From NCBI GenBank assembly GCA_028709985.1, contig JAQUTB010000054.1, positions 1 through 8,526 on the forward strand: a stretch of 8,526 nucleotides of DNA, written 5' to 3'. The position numbers and the translations under genes are program-made. Each line of letters opens with the position of its first letter. Within the stretch, counting starts at the first letter, position 1. The stretch is from Dethiosulfovibrio sp. GTDB lineage: Bacteria > Synergistota > Synergistia > Synergistales > Dethiosulfovibrionaceae. The notes beneath the pieces were generated by a model. The model did not search any database. It was given only the letters and a program-made list of their open reading frames with translations, and was not told the origin of the DNA. Positions 7,063 to 8,526 of this stretch are shown here, piece by piece.

Positions 7063-8230
7063 TATAATCCATTCCCCTGTTCAGAGGCTTGAGCTACAGC
7101 CTCTGCCCCTTCCGCTACTCATTCAAGAGCTGAAGATCCTCACCATGCCACTGCCGGAACTTACCGAACATCTTTCATCTAAGCTGGGGGATAACCTGAT
7201 ATACAGGGTGGATCCCCCTAGATCCATCGGGGACTGGGACGACTGGGAGGAGCGGCTGACCTCCCAGCCGTCCATCGGCGACGACCTGATAGTCCAGATG
7301 GCGGCTCTCTCCTCCCTTAGGGACAGAAGAGACTCCCTGCCGCGAGAGCTGGTCGACTGGCTGGACCACAGGGGATACCTAGCCGGGTCGGAGGAGGGTA
7401 TCGCCGATGACCTTGGCCTAGACCTCGAGTCTCTGACGGAAATACTGGACCAAGTGAGAGGTTCTCTGGATCCGCCGGGCAGATTCGCCAGGGATCTGAC
7501 ACACTGTCTCCTCCTACAGCTCACCAGAATGGGAAAGGAACAAGGCGACGGGGCGACCCTCCTAAGGGAGGCATCGGAGGCCCTCACCTCAGGAGGCTAC
7601 TCTCAGGCAGCCATATCCCTTGGATGGACGGAAAAGAGGACCAAGGCGGCGATGGACGAATTATCCCGGCTCGATCCATCCCCCGGGAGGATAGAGAGAG
7701 CCCATCCGATTGTGCCGGAGGTGGCCCTCTATCCCGATGGGATCAGGGCGGCGGTCCTGCTGGAGGAGAACTTGCCAAAGATAAGGATGACTCCGCTGGA
7801 GTGGGACGACAGCAAAATAGACGCGATGAGCAAAGAAGGCCTGAAGGTGGTCAAGGACATGGCTAGGCGTTACGCCACTAAGACTGCGGTGGCTCTGGCG
7901 CTGGGGAGAATACAGAGGAGCTACCTTACCGGCATCTCCCCCGTCCCAGGATCAGCTACACTGGAGGACGTCGGAGACAGGACGGGATACTGCCTTTCAA
8001 CTGTTCAGAGGACCGCCTCCTCCACCTGGGCCACGACACCCAGGGGGACCATGCCCCTCTCTAGTCTCTTCAGCAGGCCGGTAAGGGCCAGACCGGACAT
8101 GTCGGTCGCACAACTACGGTGGGCCATAGAAAAGCTGGCCGCAGAAGGGCATAGGAGCTCTCGCATAGCGAAAGATCTTGGGATACCGGTCAGGACCGTC
8201 TCCTGGCACAGGTCTAAAATGGGGAAATAG
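7049..8230 (+). CDS. rpoN: Divergent, short RNA polymerase sigma-54 factor (RpoN)
   Basis: ATG 7049 lies inside the end of the regulator gene (14-nt overlap), with AGAAGG (7033-7038) upstream at 10 nt. The 393-aa product is shorter than most RpoN proteins (about 430-500 aa). Region I is recognisable at ~12-50 (LELQPLPLPLLIQELKILTM) but keeps few of the usual glutamines. Region II is a brief acidic stretch (GDWDDWEE). Core-binding hallmarks follow: LVDWLDHRGYL (101-111) and DPPGRFARDLTHCLLLQL (141-158), like the family's 'dP.GvgARdL.ECLlLQL'. The HTH region keeps LSTVQRT and TPRG (330-333) and LFS. The C-terminal RpoN box, usually ARRTVAKYR, reads PVRTVSWHR (380-388). It keeps the second Arg, Thr-Val and final Arg but loses several other residues, and the protein ends five residues later. 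It should direct polymerase to -24/-12 type promoters opened by the adjacent activator, possibly with altered -24 recognition. Confidence 0.88.
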   Translation: MASINIIHSPVQRLELQPLPLPLLIQELKILTMPLPELTEHLSSKLGDNLIYRVDPPRSIGDWDDWEERLTSQPSIGDDLIVQMAALSSLRDRRDSLPRELVDWLDHRGYLAGSEEGIADDLGLDLESLTEILDQVRGSLDPPGRFARDLTHCLLLQLTRMGKEQGDGATLLREASEALTSGGYSQAAISLGWTEKRTKAAMDELSRLDPSPGRIERAHPIVPEVALYPDGIRAAVLLEENLPKIRMTPLEWDDSKIDAMSKEGLKVVKDMARRYATKTAVALALGRIQRSYLTGISPVPGSATLEDVGDRTGYCLSTVQRTASSTWATTPRGTMPLSSLFSRPVRARPDMSVAQLRWAIEKLAAEGHRSSRIAKDLGIPVRTVSWHRSKMGK

Positions 8231-8256
8231 CGTTTCTTTTCGCCTTACCTTTGGTA

Positions 8257-8262
8257 TATGAT
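8257..8262 (+). promoter_or_regulatory. Possible -10 box (TATGAT) upstream of the last gene
   Basis: TATGAT in the 65-nt gap (8231-8295) is one mismatch from TATAAT and lies 33 nt before the ATG at 8296. No convincing -35 lies 16-18 nt upstream (T-rich TTCTTT-like sequence only). No GG-N10-GC sigma-54 pattern fits in the gap. The last gene could instead be read through from the operon, since I see no terminator after 8230. Confidence 0.25.
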
Positions 8263-8295
8263 GAATGTACCGAGCGACAGAAGGGAGGCGGGGAG

Positions 8296-8526
8296 ATGAA
8301 CATCCTCAAAAAACTTGCGGCTACGGTGGGATTGTGCCTTTTCATATGGGGCTCTCCCTGTCCTTTGTATGGAGACTCGGACCCGGTCGATATCTCCGGC
8401 AAAAGAGCGCTTATGATAGGGTCATATCACATAGGGTTTCTAGCCACAGCACAACAGATAGACGGTGTAAGATCTATTTTTGAGCCCCAGGGAGTGCTTC
8501 TGGACGTCGAGTTTAGATCGGAAGAG
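8296..8526 (+). CDS. Secreted ABC_sub_bind-like protein, N-terminal fragment (cut by window edge)
   Basis: ATG 8296 follows AAGGGAGG (8281-8288) at 7 nt, and 77 codons are visible before the window ends. Residues 1-26 form a signal peptide (MNILKK, a hydrophobic core, then a Ser-Pro-Cys-Pro region), so export is expected. The Cys at 22 does not sit in a clear lipobox. The mature start, GKRALMIGSYHIGF (35-48) followed by QQIDGVRSIFEPQGVLLDVEF (53-73), strongly resembles the first beta-alpha-beta unit of ABC_sub_bind-type periplasmic domains. In many anaerobes these are the input domains of membrane sensor kinases or GGDEF proteins, with the pattern 'SYHpGf...Q..GI...f...gv.ld.EfmD'. Whether this copy is a free binding protein or the sensor half of a signalling protein depends on sequence beyond the window. 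Confidence 0.75.
   Translation, partial: MNILKKLAATVGLCLFIWGSPCPLYGDSDPVDISGKRALMIGSYHIGFLATAQQIDGVRSIFEPQGVLLDVEFRSEE

Larger units (their letters stand above)
1095..8230 (+). other. Six-gene translationally coupled operon (peptidase, small protein, symporter, kinase, activator, sigma-54)
   Basis: The junctions are: a 4-nt gap (2994-2997), a 4-nt GTGA overlap (3099-3102), a 4-nt ATGA overlap (4487-4490), a 4-nt TTGA overlap (5716-5719) and a 14-nt overlap (7049-7062). There is no room for an internal promoter or terminator between the genes, although promoters inside coding sequence cannot be excluded. The overlaps predict one transcript with coupled translation. The order of solute producer, solute transporter, sensor, activator and sigma factor suggests one functional module. 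This is an inference from layout. Confidence 0.8.

Noticed and set aside
8204..8219. TGGCAC resembling a -24 sigma-54 promoter element
   Set aside because: The -12 half is absent: TAAAAT follows at the spacing where TTGC is expected. The hexamer also codes for Trp-His of the RpoN box.
8221..8240. Possible terminator hairpin (GAAA...TTTC then TTTT) after the sigma-54 gene
   Set aside because: The stem is only about four A/T-rich pairs, too weak for a factor-independent terminator.

Overview
The window looks like chromosomal DNA of an anaerobic, peptide- or amino-acid-fermenting bacterium. Dense coding, GC-rich genes, very frequent AGG (Arg) and ATA (Ile) codons, and the mix of an S9 peptidase, solute-binding proteins and an SSS symporter suggest Synergistota (Dethiosulfovibrio-like). 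This placement is an inference from codon use and gene content; no rRNA or marker gene is present to confirm it.

Layout. Positions 1-1007 (minus strand) hold most of a branched-chain-amino-acid-type periplasmic binding protein with a GTG start, cut by the left edge. An 87-nt divergent intergenic region (1008-1094) carries a near-palindromic CTATAATAG that can serve as a -10 box in both directions. From 1095 to 8230, six genes run on the plus strand with almost no spacing: an exported S9 prolyl-oligopeptidase-family peptidase; a 34-aa single-span membrane protein; a sodium:solute symporter (SSS/SLC5); a membrane histidine kinase; an NtrC-type sigma-54-dependent response regulator; and a short, divergent sigma-54 factor. 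The first junction is a 4-nt gap, the next three are 4-nt stop/start overlaps (GTGA, ATGA, TTGA) and the last is a 14-nt overlap. After a 65-nt gap, a secreted ABC_sub_bind-like protein starts at 8296 and runs off the right edge.

How the genes may work together (inference). The peptidase would release peptides or amino acids outside the membrane, and the symporter with its small partner would import a product or related solute. The kinase/regulator pair would read out supply or transport, and the regulator would act with the sigma-54 encoded next to it. Having transporter, kinase, activator and a dedicated sigma-54 in one translationally coupled transcript is unusual. It resembles a split version of CbrA/CbrB (SSS-kinase fusion plus NtrC-type regulator) with its own sigma factor added. 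Both the sigma-54 RpoN box and the activator's GAFTGA loop depart from consensus, which would fit a co-evolved pair.

No RNA genes, CRISPR arrays, insertion sequences or convincing terminators were seen. Several true starts are TTG or GTG.
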